From Bacteroidota bacterium (GTDB lineage Bacteria; Bacteroidota; Bacteroidia; Chitinophagales; Chitinophagaceae), in NCBI GenBank assembly GCA_005882315.1, contig VBAR01000006.1, positions 158,617-222,616 on the forward strand: a stretch of 64,000 nucleotides of DNA, given 5' to 3'. The notes below the pieces were generated by a model that was not told the origin of the DNA, did not search any database, and was given only the letters and a program-made list of their open reading frames with translations. Below, piece by piece: positions 35,631 through 44,415 of this stretch. The position numbers and the translations under genes were made by a program. The first letter of the stretch is position 1; the number at the start of each line of letters is the position of its first letter.

Positions 35631-36338
35631 ATGAACGAAGATATTTTACCGGGGAACAAGTACGCAGAAGGGCAGCTGCTACTGATTGATAAACCACTTT
35701 TGTGGACTTCATTTGATGCGGTAAGAAAAATAAGGAACGCAATTAAAATTAAGAAAGTGGGACATGCCGGCACACTCGACCCCCTTGCTACCGGCTTACT
35801 TATTATCTGCACAGGAAAGTTTACAAAAAAGATAAATGAATATATGGCGCAGGAAAAAGAATATACCGGTACAATTACATTAGGCGCTATAACACCTACT
35901 TACGATCTTGAAAGTGATCCGGTAAATTTTAAACCTGTTGACACAATTGATGAAGTGCAAATAAGAGATGCCACAAAAAAATTTATGGGTGAAATTATGC
36001 AGGTTCCGCCTGCACATTCAGCTATAAAAATAGATGGTAAAAGAGTTTATGAACTGGCAAGAAAAGGGCTGGAGGTAAAACTTGAGCCAAGGAAGATCAC
36101 AATTAAAGAATTTGAAATAACAGCTATTGAAATGCCGGTTGTAAGTTTCAAAATTGTGTGCACAACCGGAACCTATATCCGTAGTCTTGCCAATGATTTT
36201 GGAGAAGCATTAGGTTGTGGTGCTTATTTGAGTAGTTTATGTCGCACAAGAATTGGTGAATTTAAATTGAGCGAGGCTCAATCTATACATGAGTTTATTG
36301 ATGATCTGAAAAAGACTACAACACAAACGGATAGTTGA
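35631..36338 (+). CDS. truB: tRNA pseudouridine(55) synthase
   Basis: A 235-residue enzyme that makes pseudouridine 55 in the T-loop of tRNAs. The catalytic Asp lies in the family motif KKVGHAGTLDPLATGLLIIC (about residues 43-62). Other marks are QVPPAHSAIKIDGKRVYELARKG and the CTTGTYIRSLANDFGEALG motif. It lacks the long C-terminal PUA domain of the E. coli enzyme, as is usual in this phylum. The last 23 bases overlap the end of tamL on the other strand. Confidence 0.96.
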   Translation: MNEDILPGNKYAEGQLLLIDKPLLWTSFDAVRKIRNAIKIKKVGHAGTLDPLATGLLIICTGKFTKKINEYMAQEKEYTGTITLGAITPTYDLESDPVNFKPVDTIDEVQIRDATKKFMGEIMQVPPAHSAIKIDGKRVYELARKGLEVKLEPRKITIKEFEITAIEMPVVSFKIVCTTGTYIRSLANDFGEALGCGAYLSSLCRTRIGEFKLSEAQSIHEFIDDLKKTTTQTDS

Positions 36339-38694
36339 TGCCTAATTGTAATGTTCCGTTGAATAATTGAAAATCGTAGAACCATTTGTTTTGCTTATAG
36401 GCACTGGCAGGTTCAGGACTTGGATCCTTTACTTTATACGCATAATCCAGGCGAAGAATAAATAAACTAAAGTCGACCCTCAAGCCCATACCCATGCCTA
36501 TGGCAAGATCTGTTCCAAGCCTGCTTAGTTTAAATACAGCTACCTGTTCTTCGGGTGTGGCTGGTACGGCTTCTTTTTTCAGGTACCAGATATTTCCCAT
36601 ATCGGTAAATAATGCGCCATTGAATTTTACACCTGCATATTTAAAAAGATGAAAACGATATTCAATATTTCCTTCGAATTGTACATCGCCATACCGCTCT
36701 GGTGTACTTCCTGAACCATTGAATTCTTTGATCACAGAACCCTGTCCAAGCCGACGTAACTGCCATGCCCGCATACTATTGGGTCCACCTGCATAAAATG
36801 ATTTAAAGAAGGGCATATTGTTTCGCTTATTCGGATTTTCAGTAGCACCAAGCTCATAACCGATGCCAACCATCATCCGCATAGCCAGAACCTTTTTAGC
36901 AAGCCCGTCATTCCATTTTTTAAGTATCATCTTACGTGATATCTCAGCTTCAACTTTTATAAAACGATATAAGTTTGTGTCAAAGAATTTATTTTTAATA
37001 ACACCAGTAAAAACACCTGATTGCTCAACATTTAACCTGAAAAAATTCAATCGGTTCGGTTTTCCCCAGTTTACATTATAACGGGCAATTGCAGATAATA
37101 TCAAGCCATCTGTAAATTGGTTTTTATAAATGGGATTGGTGGCAAACAATGCATTGAGGCTATCCCTTGGCAAAAGAACCGAATATTCAAAATTGGGTAA
37201 GAGAAATGTAATGCTCTTGTTGTTCCATTCATATTGATAGCCCCAGGAAACATTGATCGTTTTCTGGTTGAAATAATCGATACGATCAGTAATGCCACCA
37301 CCAAACGAGAATATCGTTCTTGCATTATCACGAAAATGAATACTGGGTTTTATAAAATTGGGAGCAATAAAACGTGGGAAATAAATATTCTGGTTAAGTA
37401 AAAATGTTTGGGTCTGAATTCCCCTGCCACCGCCAAATTCAATACCATACCGAAAGGTTGTAACAGAGTTATTGGCTGATCTTGCAAAGTTCCTGTTTTG
37501 AAACGCAAGATTAAGTCCCATTCCCCAGAGATCACCTGTAATAGCACTTTGGTTCCGGGTTCCCTCGAGTGTAAGACTATAAGCATACTTATCAGCAGGC
37601 GATAATCTTGCTTCAAAATCAACCGTGTCAGTTGCTCCTCTTATTTTAGGTTCTATACTTACAAGTTTCCATGCTCCGAGTGCATTATAACGATTAATTG
37701 TCCTTACCAGGTCTTTCTGGCTGTAAAGATTCCCATGACGCAAATAAAAATTGCGGTGAAGAAATCCTGGGTTGAAAATATCTTGACTATAAACAATTTT
37801 AAAACGGCCTGAATCAAGTAAAAGTGTCCTGTTAATGGTAAAAGCAGAATCCACTGTAACTTCCGGGTACATCGTTACATTACCGATATAGAATTTTATA
37901 AGGCGGGAAGTGTCAACACCCGGTTTAAAACGATATTCAAGATTGGCAGTTGGGTTTTCTTGCCGGCTTTTAATTTTTTCTAAGAGATCGATCTGTTCAA
38001 ACGGATCAAGGCTTGGTTGCAGCAATGAAACATCCAATGTATCCCAAAGTCCCATTATGTCTGTTCCTGTGAAACGGAGGTAACCACTATTTCTGAATAA
38101 TTCTACTAACCGGTCACGTTCTGTAGTCATAGCAATTTTAGCAAATGCATCACCTTTTTTAACCTGCGCATCTTTCATATTCTTTTCAACAATGTCCTGT
38201 ATTTCTGCTTTGCTGAATTTATAAATGACAGTATCAAGTGTCATCAGCTTGCCCGGTTTTGCGATAAAGTTTACCTTTGTTCTTTGCTGATCCTTTACAG
38301 TGTCAATCGTATAATTGTAACTGATATCTCCGTAATAATAACCAGATGACCGAAGCAACCGCTGCATAAATTCGATTGATTTTACAGCCGACGAGGAATC
38401 AAAAGCGGGAGGTTTGTCAAGGCTTTTGTGGAAGAATAGAAGACGTTTAAGTGTAAATTTCGATGCTGTCCGGGCAAGCATACTATCTTCTAATTGATTT
38501 TCTAACTGTGATTCCAGGTGGCCCCGTTCCTCATTTGTAAAATTACCTTCAACTGATATATTTGTTTCAAAAACAAAAGGCTTATTTTTCGGATAATTCT
38601 TGGGAACAACACCGCAGCTTGTAACGAACAAAACTGAAAAACAGGCGATGCTTAATTTTAGTAAAGCAGAAATTTTCGATGGCCTGATTTTCAT
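36316..38694 (-). CDS. tamL: TamL-type lipoprotein of the BamA/TamA (Omp85) family
   Basis: 792 residues. The N-terminus is a lipoprotein signal (LSIACFSVLFVTSCGVVPKN, Cys near residue 27), the feature that marks TamL, the Bacteroidota lipoprotein version of TamA. POTRA-like repeats occupy about residues 40-330 (for example STRFVYLRHGNLYSQ-like RNFYLRHGNLYSQKDLVRT). The C-terminal barrel carries the late strands and the lid-loop region GGPNSMRAWQLRRLGQG, equivalent to the VRGY/F motif. It would insert proteins in the outer membrane with TamB. Symbol by family resemblance. Confidence 0.85.
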   Translation of the reverse strand: MKIRPSKISALLKLSIACFSVLFVTSCGVVPKNYPKNKPFVFETNISVEGNFTNEERGHLESQLENQLEDSMLARTASKFTLKRLLFFHKSLDKPPAFDSSSAVKSIEFMQRLLRSSGYYYGDISYNYTIDTVKDQQRTKVNFIAKPGKLMTLDTVIYKFSKAEIQDIVEKNMKDAQVKKGDAFAKIAMTTERDRLVELFRNSGYLRFTGTDIMGLWDTLDVSLLQPSLDPFEQIDLLEKIKSRQENPTANLEYRFKPGVDTSRLIKFYIGNVTMYPEVTVDSAFTINRTLLLDSGRFKIVYSQDIFNPGFLHRNFYLRHGNLYSQKDLVRTINRYNALGAWKLVSIEPKIRGATDTVDFEARLSPADKYAYSLTLEGTRNQSAITGDLWGMGLNLAFQNRNFARSANNSVTTFRYGIEFGGGRGIQTQTFLLNQNIYFPRFIAPNFIKPSIHFRDNARTIFSFGGGITDRIDYFNQKTINVSWGYQYEWNNKSITFLLPNFEYSVLLPRDSLNALFATNPIYKNQFTDGLILSAIARYNVNWGKPNRLNFFRLNVEQSGVFTGVIKNKFFDTNLYRFIKVEAEISRKMILKKWNDGLAKKVLAMRMMVGIGYELGATENPNKRNNMPFFKSFYAGGPNSMRAWQLRRLGQGSVIKEFNGSGSTPERYGDVQFEGNIEYRFHLFKYAGVKFNGALFTDMGNIWYLKKEAVPATPEEQVAVFKLSRLGTDLAIGMGMGLRVDFSLFILRLDYAYKVKDPSPEPASAYKQNKWFYDFQLFNGTLQLGINYPFVL

Positions 38695-38716
38695 TAATTT
38701 AAATTAGTTAAATGCT

Positions 38717-39451
38717 ATGCTTTCAAAAATGCAGCTCAAATATATCCAAAGTTTAGGCCAGAAAAAAAGCCGTGACGAGGAAGGGCTGTTTATTGCTGAA
38801 GGGCCTAAGATAGTCGATGAATTCTTAATACACTCAACCGGGGCTATTAAACAGGTTTATGCTCTTAAGAATTGGATCGATGAGAATAAAGGAAAGATTG
38901 GAAATACAGAATTGTATGAGATAGACGAAACGGAATTGGGAAGGGTGTCGCAACTGAAAACTCCTAATCAGGTGTTTGCAGTGGTGAAGAAATTTGAATC
39001 TAATGCTTCTGCTGATTTGAAAAATAAGATCACTCTTGCCCTTGATACAATTCAGGATCCCGGGAATATGGGAACTATTATTCGCATTGCGGACTGGTTT
39101 GGTATACGGAACATTATCTGCAGCAAAGATTCGGCGGATATTTATAATCCAAAAGTTGTGCAAGCCACAATGGGAAGTATTGCACGGGTAAATATTGTTT
39201 ATACTGATTTGCAAAAATGGTTGAGTGAAAATAAATCGACCGGCATTTATGCAACAGCAGTTTCCGGTAAACCAGTAAATGCAATTGGAAAATTAAAGGA
39301 AGGAATTATTATTGTCGGCAATGAATCAAAAGGTGTGCATGATGAAATACTTGCTGCTGCTAATGAAAAAATTTCTATTCCCCGCATTGGCAATGCAGAA
39401 TCACTTAATGCAGCGGTGGCGACAGGGATTATTCTTTCTCATATTTGCTAG
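38717..39451 (+). CDS. SpoU/TrmH family RNA 2'-O-methyltransferase
   Basis: 244 residues with the trefoil-knot SPOUT fold. The N-terminal substrate-binding domain (FIAEGPKIVDEFLIHS) is followed by the three conserved SpoU motifs: LALDTIQDPGNMGTIIRIAD, then GIIIVGNESKGVHDEIL, and ISIPRIGNAESLNAAVATGI. It methylates a ribose in rRNA or tRNA; the target is not evident. It is divergent from tamL with only 22 bases between start codons, so the promoters must overlap coding sequence. Confidence 0.92.
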   Translation: MLSKMQLKYIQSLGQKKSRDEEGLFIAEGPKIVDEFLIHSTGAIKQVYALKNWIDENKGKIGNTELYEIDETELGRVSQLKTPNQVFAVVKKFESNASADLKNKITLALDTIQDPGNMGTIIRIADWFGIRNIICSKDSADIYNPKVVQATMGSIARVNIVYTDLQKWLSENKSTGIYATAVSGKPVNAIGKLKEGIIIVGNESKGVHDEILAAANEKISIPRIGNAESLNAAVATGIILSHIC

Positions 39452-39456
39452 CTATT

Positions 39457-39550
39457 GGATGCTGGATACTGGATTCTAGATATGGGATAGGTTTTAAATT
39501 AATAGTCAGCTTTGCTTATCCAGCATCCAGAGACCAGTATCTTGTATCTG
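39457..39550. repeat. Facing heptanucleotide-type repeats after the SpoU gene
   Basis: Left arm in seven-base steps: TGGATGC, TGGATAC, TGGATTC, TAGATAT (39457-39484). The right arm (about 39516-39550), read on the minus strand, is AGATACA, AGATACT, GGTCTC, TGGATGC, TGGATAA. They fill the gap between two convergent genes and could form a long hairpin. Confidence 0.75.
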
Positions 39551-39552
39551 AC

Positions 39553-40806
39553 CTACCTGAACTGTATTGCTTTTACTGGTTGTATTCTTCTTACGAGCAA
39601 TGATGGAATTGTCAAAATCACTAAACAGACAGCGAAGGTGCATGAAATGATAAGGAGTATTTGCCACCAAACAATTTTTACTGCAGCCTCACTCAGGTAA
39701 TAAGCCTCTTCTTGTAGTTTAATAAAACCAGTTTCCTGTTGCAGGTACAAAAGACCGAGGGCCAGTAATGTGCCGAGGATTATGCCAGTTATAGTTATGA
39801 TCAAAGTATGATGAATAAAAATTGTTTGTATAGTAATATTTTTTGCGCCCAATGCTTTTAGCACTCCGATCATTCTTATTCTTTCCAATACCAAAATGAT
39901 AAGGCAGGTGATAAGATTGATCAATGCAACAACAGCCATAATTCCCATTAAAACATTCCGTGTTTTACTCTGCATGTTCAGCCAATCAAAAATGTTGGGC
40001 GAAATATTCCTGGCACTTTTCGGAGTCCATGTAACCGGGAAACTATCAAGCTCATGTATTTCTTTTGCCACTTTATCGATCTTTGTATAATCGTTTAAAA
40101 AAACTTCATAACCGCCGATCTCATTTTCATCCCAGCCATTCAGGCGGCGTATCAGTTTTATATCACCGATAGCAAAATATTTATCATAATCTTCAATGCC
40201 TGTTTTGTAAATACCGGTAATGGTGAGTTTATCTGCCCTGAACTTATCTTCATCTTCGGGGCTGCTGCCGGGTTTTATAAAATAGATCAGCACCTTGTCA
40301 TTTAATTTCAGCTTCAATTGTTCTGCCGTATAAGTTGAGATCATTATTTCACGACTATAAGTGCTGTCATTAAAATTTACCTGCCGCCCTTCTTTGATAA
40401 AAGTTTTTAGCTGGTTGAAATCAAAGCTACTGTCAACTCCTTTGAACTTAACCCCCTCCATTTCATCTTTTGTTTTAAGGATCGCATAACGGGTAGCAAA
40501 TGCATGAACACTTACTACGGCAGGGTTCTTTTTGATATCATTCACCACTGTATCGTTATGCATAATGGGATATTCTTCTGCAAAGACAGCTTTATCAGGT
40601 TGTTTATCCTGCACCTGAATATGCCCAAGAAAGCTGAATATTTTCTGACTGATCTTTTCCTGGAAACCATTGGCAAAAGACCAGGTAACGATCATAACAG
40701 CTACACTGATGACAGTAGCTGCAATAGAAAGACGGATAATAAACCGTGAAAAAGATTTCTGCCTGTTAAAGGCGATACGGTTTGCTATAAATGATGCAAC
40801 CTTCAA
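39553..40806 (-). CDS. LolC/E-like ABC transporter permease (FtsX domain)
   Basis: 417 residues. The first membrane helix (IIRLSIAATVISVAVMIVTW) is followed by a large periplasmic MacB-type core domain, then three C-terminal helices of the FtsX domain: MGIMAVVALINLITCLIILVLERIRMIG with the conserved RxxxIGVLKALG stretch, and two more. In Bacteroidota this family includes the LolC/E-like permeases that release lipoproteins from the inner membrane. The ATPase is not next to it. The permease role is firm; the lipoprotein role is inferred. Confidence 0.85.
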   Translation of the reverse strand: MKVASFIANRIAFNRQKSFSRFIIRLSIAATVISVAVMIVTWSFANGFQEKISQKIFSFLGHIQVQDKQPDKAVFAEEYPIMHNDTVVNDIKKNPAVVSVHAFATRYAILKTKDEMEGVKFKGVDSSFDFNQLKTFIKEGRQVNFNDSTYSREIMISTYTAEQLKLKLNDKVLIYFIKPGSSPEDEDKFRADKLTITGIYKTGIEDYDKYFAIGDIKLIRRLNGWDENEIGGYEVFLNDYTKIDKVAKEIHELDSFPVTWTPKSARNISPNIFDWLNMQSKTRNVLMGIMAVVALINLITCLIILVLERIRMIGVLKALGAKNITIQTIFIHHTLIITITGIILGTLLALGLLYLQQETGFIKLQEEAYYLSEAAVKIVWWQILLIISCTFAVCLVILTIPSLLVRRIQPVKAIQFR

Positions 40807-40944
40807 TTGAATGGGTTTGTCTTCAAAAATACAATGTCCGGCTCAAATAACCGTTTATACATTTTTAACCATTGTTGCTATTAACCGGCTGAGTAGGAAA
40901 AGCTTTTCTCACCTTTTTTCAGTTACTTTATGGAATTATATAAA

Positions 40945-42240
40945 ATGAAACTTAACCGCCTTATAAAAACTTCAATTGCACTGGTATTTGTAATGGGTTG
41001 GCTGCAGGGATATTCGCAAATTCCAGATCATATTTACAAACCCAGTATTCATGCTGTTAAATTGTTCAAGGCGGGTGATATTTACAGTTATCCTATTATC
41101 AATCTTAACGGCAATCAATTGCTTGAGCTCCACTTTGATGATATGGATGCGGATTATAAGTTCTATTATTATACTTTTCAGCTTTGTAATGCTGACTGGA
41201 CTCCGGCAGATCTTCCACCATTCGATTATATCAGCGGATTTCAAACCAATAGAATCACAAATTACCGCTACTCATCTCTTTCACTTACCCGCTACACTCA
41301 TTACCAGCTTTTTTTTCCTGAACGCAATTGCAAGCCCAACCGTTCCGGAAATTACCTGCTAAAAGTTTTTTTAAATAATGATACATCCAAACTTGTTTTT
41401 ACCAAGCGTATGATGGTGGTGGAAAATAAATCAAACGTGGCTGCACAAATTCAGCAACCGTTCAACAGCACAATGTTCATGAGTCATCAGAAAATATTGG
41501 TTACGGTAAAAACATTAACCCCTCTAAACATTCTTACACCACAGGATATTAAAGTGGTTTTATTGCAGAATAATGCATGGCCTACTTCAAAACTTCTTAC
41601 CCGGCCAAATATTTTCCGGGGAAACTATTTTGAATATAATGATGAGATACAAAATTCTTTTCCGGCCGGAAAGGAATGGCGGTATATCAACCTTGTAAGT
41701 CTGCGGCTAATGAGTGACCATATGCAACGTATCGATAATAAACCTGCCCGAACAGATATTTTTGTAAAACCAGATTTAGAACGCACAAAGGGTACTTATT
41801 TATATTACCGGGATCTGAATGGTTCTTTCATACTAGAGAATGATGAAAACCTCAACCCTTATTGGCAGAGTGATTATGCATATGTCCATTTTAGCTATTT
41901 TCCGCCAGGGAACAGACCTTATGAAGGTAGAAGCGTTTATATGTTCGGGGAACTTACACAGTTTGAGGTTAATGATTCAAGTAAACTGGAATTCAACCCG
42001 GAAAGAGGGGCTTATGAAAGAACATTATTGCTGAAACAAGGTTTTTATAATTATAGTTACGTAACACTCTCAGATAAAAATAAAGAAAATAATCTCCCGG
42101 ATTTTGATAACACTGAAGGCAATCACTGGGGTACTGAAAATAATTACACGATACTTGTTTACTATCGTTCTTTCGGCGGTCGGGCAGATGAATTGGTTGG
42201 TTTCGCAAGTCTGAATTCTGCATTTCAAAGACAACAATAA
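40945..42240 (+). CDS. Type IX secretion system plug-domain protein (DUF5103)
   Basis: About 431 residues with a signal peptide (MKLNRLIKTSIALVFVMGW...YSQ). The mature part matches the DUF5103 pattern: YKPSIHAVKLFKAGDIYSYP, then LELHFDDMDADYKFYYYTFQL with CNADWTPADLPPFDYISGF, and the C-terminal GTENNYTILVYYRSFGGRADELVG. Such proteins were identified as the plug that caps the SprA translocon channel of the T9SS from the periplasmic side. An alternative ATG lies at 40930. Two T9SS substrates lie at the end of the window. Confidence 0.85.
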   Translation: MKLNRLIKTSIALVFVMGWLQGYSQIPDHIYKPSIHAVKLFKAGDIYSYPIINLNGNQLLELHFDDMDADYKFYYYTFQLCNADWTPADLPPFDYISGFQTNRITNYRYSSLSLTRYTHYQLFFPERNCKPNRSGNYLLKVFLNNDTSKLVFTKRMMVVENKSNVAAQIQQPFNSTMFMSHQKILVTVKTLTPLNILTPQDIKVVLLQNNAWPTSKLLTRPNIFRGNYFEYNDEIQNSFPAGKEWRYINLVSLRLMSDHMQRIDNKPARTDIFVKPDLERTKGTYLYYRDLNGSFILENDENLNPYWQSDYAYVHFSYFPPGNRPYEGRSVYMFGELTQFEVNDSSKLEFNPERGAYERTLLLKQGFYNYSYVTLSDKNKENNLPDFDNTEGNHWGTENNYTILVYYRSFGGRADELVGFASLNSAFQRQQ

Positions 42241-42281
42241 TTTCTACAAATGATTATCAAATGACAATTGAAAATATTCAA

Positions 42282-42308
42282 TTGAAAAAAGTCATTCCCT
42301 TATCTTTG
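42282..42308 (+). promoter_or_regulatory. Promoter of the SRP RNA gene
   Basis: TTG at 42282-42284, a 16-nt spacer, then TATCTTTG at 42301-42308. The RNA's 5' stem begins four to five bases later, which gives an internal calibration of where transcription starts relative to TAnnTTTG in this genome. Confidence 0.85.
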
Positions 42309-42312
42309 CGCC

Positions 42313-42409
42313 CGGCAGGTCTTACACGACCAGCTCCTGCTGAACCTCCCCAGGGCCGGAAGGCAGCAAGGATAAGTGGTTGTAGCGGTGCGATGTGAGG
42401 AGCCTGCCG
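42313..42409 (+). ncRNA. ffs: Small signal recognition particle RNA (4.5S RNA)
   Basis: About 97 nt. The ends pair (CGGCAGG with CCTGCCG), and the middle holds the invariant Ffh-binding domain, GGCCGGAAGGCAGCAAGG with its GGAA tetraloop and asymmetric internal loop. The form is the short bacterial type without an Alu domain. It binds Ffh (SRP54) and targets membrane proteins to FtsY and SecYEG. A run of seven T follows the closing stem. Confidence 0.97.
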
Positions 42410-42422
42410 TTTTTTTAAATCT

Positions 42423-42443
42423 AAGCCCCTAATGGGGTTTTTT
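42423..42443 (+). terminator. Second terminator after the SRP RNA
   Basis: AAGCCCC TAAT GGGGTTTTTT hairpin, just before the aldolase gene. Together with the T run after ffs it should end the SRP RNA transcript. Confidence 0.7.
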
Positions 42444-42458
42444 ATTAAATTATTGCTC

Positions 42459-43112
42459 ATGAAATTTTTTATTGATACTGCGAATCTTGCCCAGATCAAA
42501 GAGGCTCACGAATTAGGAATTTTGGATGGAGTTACTACAAACCCATCGCTAATGGCAAAAGAAGGCATTAAAGGTGAGGCCGCCATTATGAACCATTATA
42601 AAGCAATTTGCGACATGGTTGATGGTGATATCAGCGCTGAAGTAATATCAACTGATTTTGATGGTATCGTTGCTGAAGGCAAGAAGCTGGCAAAAATTCA
42701 TAAGAATATTGTGGTGAAAGTTCCGATGATCAAAGATGGAGTGAAAGCGATAAAATGGTTTACTGATAATGGCATCCGTACCAACTGCACATTAGTTTTT
42801 TCTGCTGGCCAGGCGATCCTTTGTGCTAAAGCAGGTGCAGCCTATGTTTCTCCGTTCATTGGTCGTATTGATGATAGCGGCTGGGATGGTGTGCAATTGA
42901 TAGAACAACTTTCACATATTTATACGGTGCAGGGTTATGAAACAGAAATTCTTGCGGCTTCTATCCGCAATCCTAATCATATTATTCGTTGTGCAGAAGC
43001 CGGTGCTGATGTTTGTACCTGTCCATTAGATTCAATATTAGGTTTGCTAAAACATCCCCTTACTGATATTGGCCTTGCCAAATTTTTGGAAGATGCAAAA
43101 AAGACAATGTAA
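42459..43112 (+). CDS. fsa: Transaldolase-like fructose-6-phosphate aldolase
   Basis: 217 residues, TIM barrel. The start MKFFIDTANLAQIKEAHELG is the classic beginning of the short FSA/TalC transaldolase family. The Schiff-base lysine is in NIVVKVPMIKDGVKAIKW (about residue 86). Other family blocks are GVTTNPSLMAKEG, CTLVFSAGQAILCAKAGAAYVSPFIGRIDD and the C-terminal HPLTDIGLAKFLEDAKK. It either transfers dihydroxyacetone units in the pentose phosphate pathway or cleaves fructose 6-phosphate; sequence alone does not decide. ATG 42459 is chosen because an upstream in-frame start lies in the terminator. Confidence 0.93.
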   Translation: MKFFIDTANLAQIKEAHELGILDGVTTNPSLMAKEGIKGEAAIMNHYKAICDMVDGDISAEVISTDFDGIVAEGKKLAKIHKNIVVKVPMIKDGVKAIKWFTDNGIRTNCTLVFSAGQAILCAKAGAAYVSPFIGRIDDSGWDGVQLIEQLSHIYTVQGYETEILAASIRNPNHIIRCAEAGADVCTCPLDSILGLLKHPLTDIGLAKFLEDAKKTM

Positions 43113-43117
43113 TTATA

Positions 43118-43138
43118 AAGCCCCTGTTTAAGGGGCTT
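43118..43138 (+). terminator. Terminator after the aldolase gene
   Basis: AAGCCCCT / AGGGGCTT hairpin with a GTTTA loop, followed by ATTTGTTTTT. It overlaps the last bases of the facing gene. Confidence 0.85.
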
Positions 43139-43559
43139 ATTTGTTTTTAGAGCTTTTATTTTTTTTCGATCCCGAATCTGGTTTGGTGTTTTTCTTATCC
43201 AGTTCATCCAGTGTTGGCAATCGATCGGGATCGGGTTTTATCTTCATCCAAATAGTTGTTTTTATATAAATAGCCGGGTTGGATTTAAGTGAGGCATTTA
43301 CAACTACACTCTCACCCGTATAAGTTGCGGGAATAACCAGGTCGCAGCCCTCAAAATGCCCTACAGAACTTGTAAATGAAATTTCCTTTGCTGACATTGG
43401 CATCCAATTCCCTTTACCCATTTTGCCATCTACATTAATGTAATTATGTACTCCTTTTTTCAGACTGTCGGTGTAGAGGTGAAAGGCAATGCTGTCCACT
43501 TTTTGTGAAAAAAGTTGAGAGCTGGCCAAAAGAGAAAGGATAAGAATAGTTTTTTTCAA
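43137..43559 (-). CDS. Secreted protein of unknown function
   Basis: 140 residues. A signal peptide (MKKTILILSLLASSQLFSQ) is followed by a beta-rich domain: VDSIAFHLYTDSLKKGVHNY, then INVDGKMGKGNWMPMSAKEI and a strand-rich section with one Cys (GHFEGCDLVIPATYTGESVV). The tail is charged and low-complexity (KKNTKPDSGSKKNKSSKNK). The middle may be an Ig-like or surface-exposed beta sandwich, but no family was recognised. It stands between the aldolase terminator and the DUF2784 gene. Confidence 0.65.
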   Translation of the reverse strand: MKKTILILSLLASSQLFSQKVDSIAFHLYTDSLKKGVHNYINVDGKMGKGNWMPMSAKEISFTSSVGHFEGCDLVIPATYTGESVVVNASLKSNPAIYIKTTIWMKIKPDPDRLPTLDELDKKNTKPDSGSKKNKSSKNK

Positions 43560-43630
43560 ACCGGTGATTTGTATAGTAAGAGCCTAAATAATATGCCACG
43601 GTTGCATTTGCCAACCAATATGAAGTTAAA

Positions 43631-44002
43631 TTATTTCTTAAAGGATTTCCGGATGAAGTTTACATATATCGTAATAATAATTGCAACAATAAAGCTGATT
43701 AATGTGACACGATCAACAAGTGGCGGTGGGAAATCTCTGCCGGTAACTTTATCGGCAAAATATTTTACAAAGGAATTGGGCAGGTTAGTTTCTCCGAGTT
43801 TTTCTTTTACATCCCATTGCCAATCAGTAACCGGGCAGTAGCCCCATCCATACCAGATGCCAAGTCCAAACCAGCAAAGAAGGGTAGTAGTTACAACAAT
43901 TAAATGCAGTTTTCTTGTTTGCGGCCATATCCAGCCAAATAAATTGAAGCTGATAATAAGTAAATGAAGACAGGTGTAAAATATATCCAGCAGTTTTAGC
44001 AT
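43631..44002 (-). CDS. DUF2784 family membrane protein
   Basis: 123 residues with three or four membrane helices: LDIFYTCLHLLIISFNLFGW, then LHLIVVTTTLLCWFGLGIWY, and the C-terminal VTLISFIVAIIITIYVNFIR. The conserved DUF2784 loop is seen in GWGYCPVTDWQWDVKEKLG. Function unknown. It ends a tight minus-strand group: the VOC gene upstream ends 12 bases before this start. Confidence 0.82.
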   Translation of the reverse strand: MLKLLDIFYTCLHLLIISFNLFGWIWPQTRKLHLIVVTTTLLCWFGLGIWYGWGYCPVTDWQWDVKEKLGETNLPNSFVKYFADKVTGRDFPPPLVDRVTLISFIVAIIITIYVNFIRKSFKK

Positions 44003-44014
44003 AGAATGAAACTA

Positions 44015-44410
44015 TTAAGATTTTTTAAACTCGATCAAATCCCAAAGATTTCCATACAGATCTTTAAAAACAGCTACAGTTCCATACTCTTCGTGTGATG
44101 GAGGTCTTACAAATTCAACGCCTTTTGATTTGTATTCATCAAAATCTCTTTGGAAGTTATCAGTTTGAAGAAATAAAAATACACGACCACCTGTTTGATT
44201 GCCAATCCTAGATTGCTGTTCTTCATTTGCACCTTTTGCAAGTAGTAGTTTGCAGTTGCCGGTTCCACGTGGTGATACCAATACCCATCGCTTTGTTTCG
44301 CTTTGTGGTGTGTCTTCTATCAATTCAAAATTTAATTTTTCAGTATAAAATTGAATTGCTTCATCATAATCTGTTACGACTAATGCAATATGTACGAGTT
44401 GCTGGTTCAT
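44015..44410 (-). CDS. VOC/glyoxalase-fold protein
   Basis: About 131 residues, one vicinal-oxygen-chelate unit. The N-terminal half starts MNQQLVHIALVVTDYDEAIQFYTEKLNF, the first beta-alpha-beta-beta-beta module. The second module contains DEYKSKGVEFVRPPSHEEYGTVAVFKDLYGNLWDLIEF with the metal-side Glu near the end. Family members are lyases, dioxygenases or resistance proteins; substrate unknown. ATG 44410 is preferred to a longer start that would enter the neighbouring gene. Its start lies six bases after the methyltransferase stop. Confidence 0.88.
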   Translation of the reverse strand: MNQQLVHIALVVTDYDEAIQFYTEKLNFELIEDTPQSETKRWVLVSPRGTGNCKLLLAKGANEEQQSRIGNQTGGRVFLFLQTDNFQRDFDEYKSKGVEFVRPPSHEEYGTVAVFKDLYGNLWDLIEFKKS

Positions 44411-44415
44411 TCTAT

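Noticed and set aside
42278..42499. Open frame antisense to the SRP RNA
   Set aside because: It covers the highly structured ffs gene on the wrong strand; a by-product of the RNA's G/C content.
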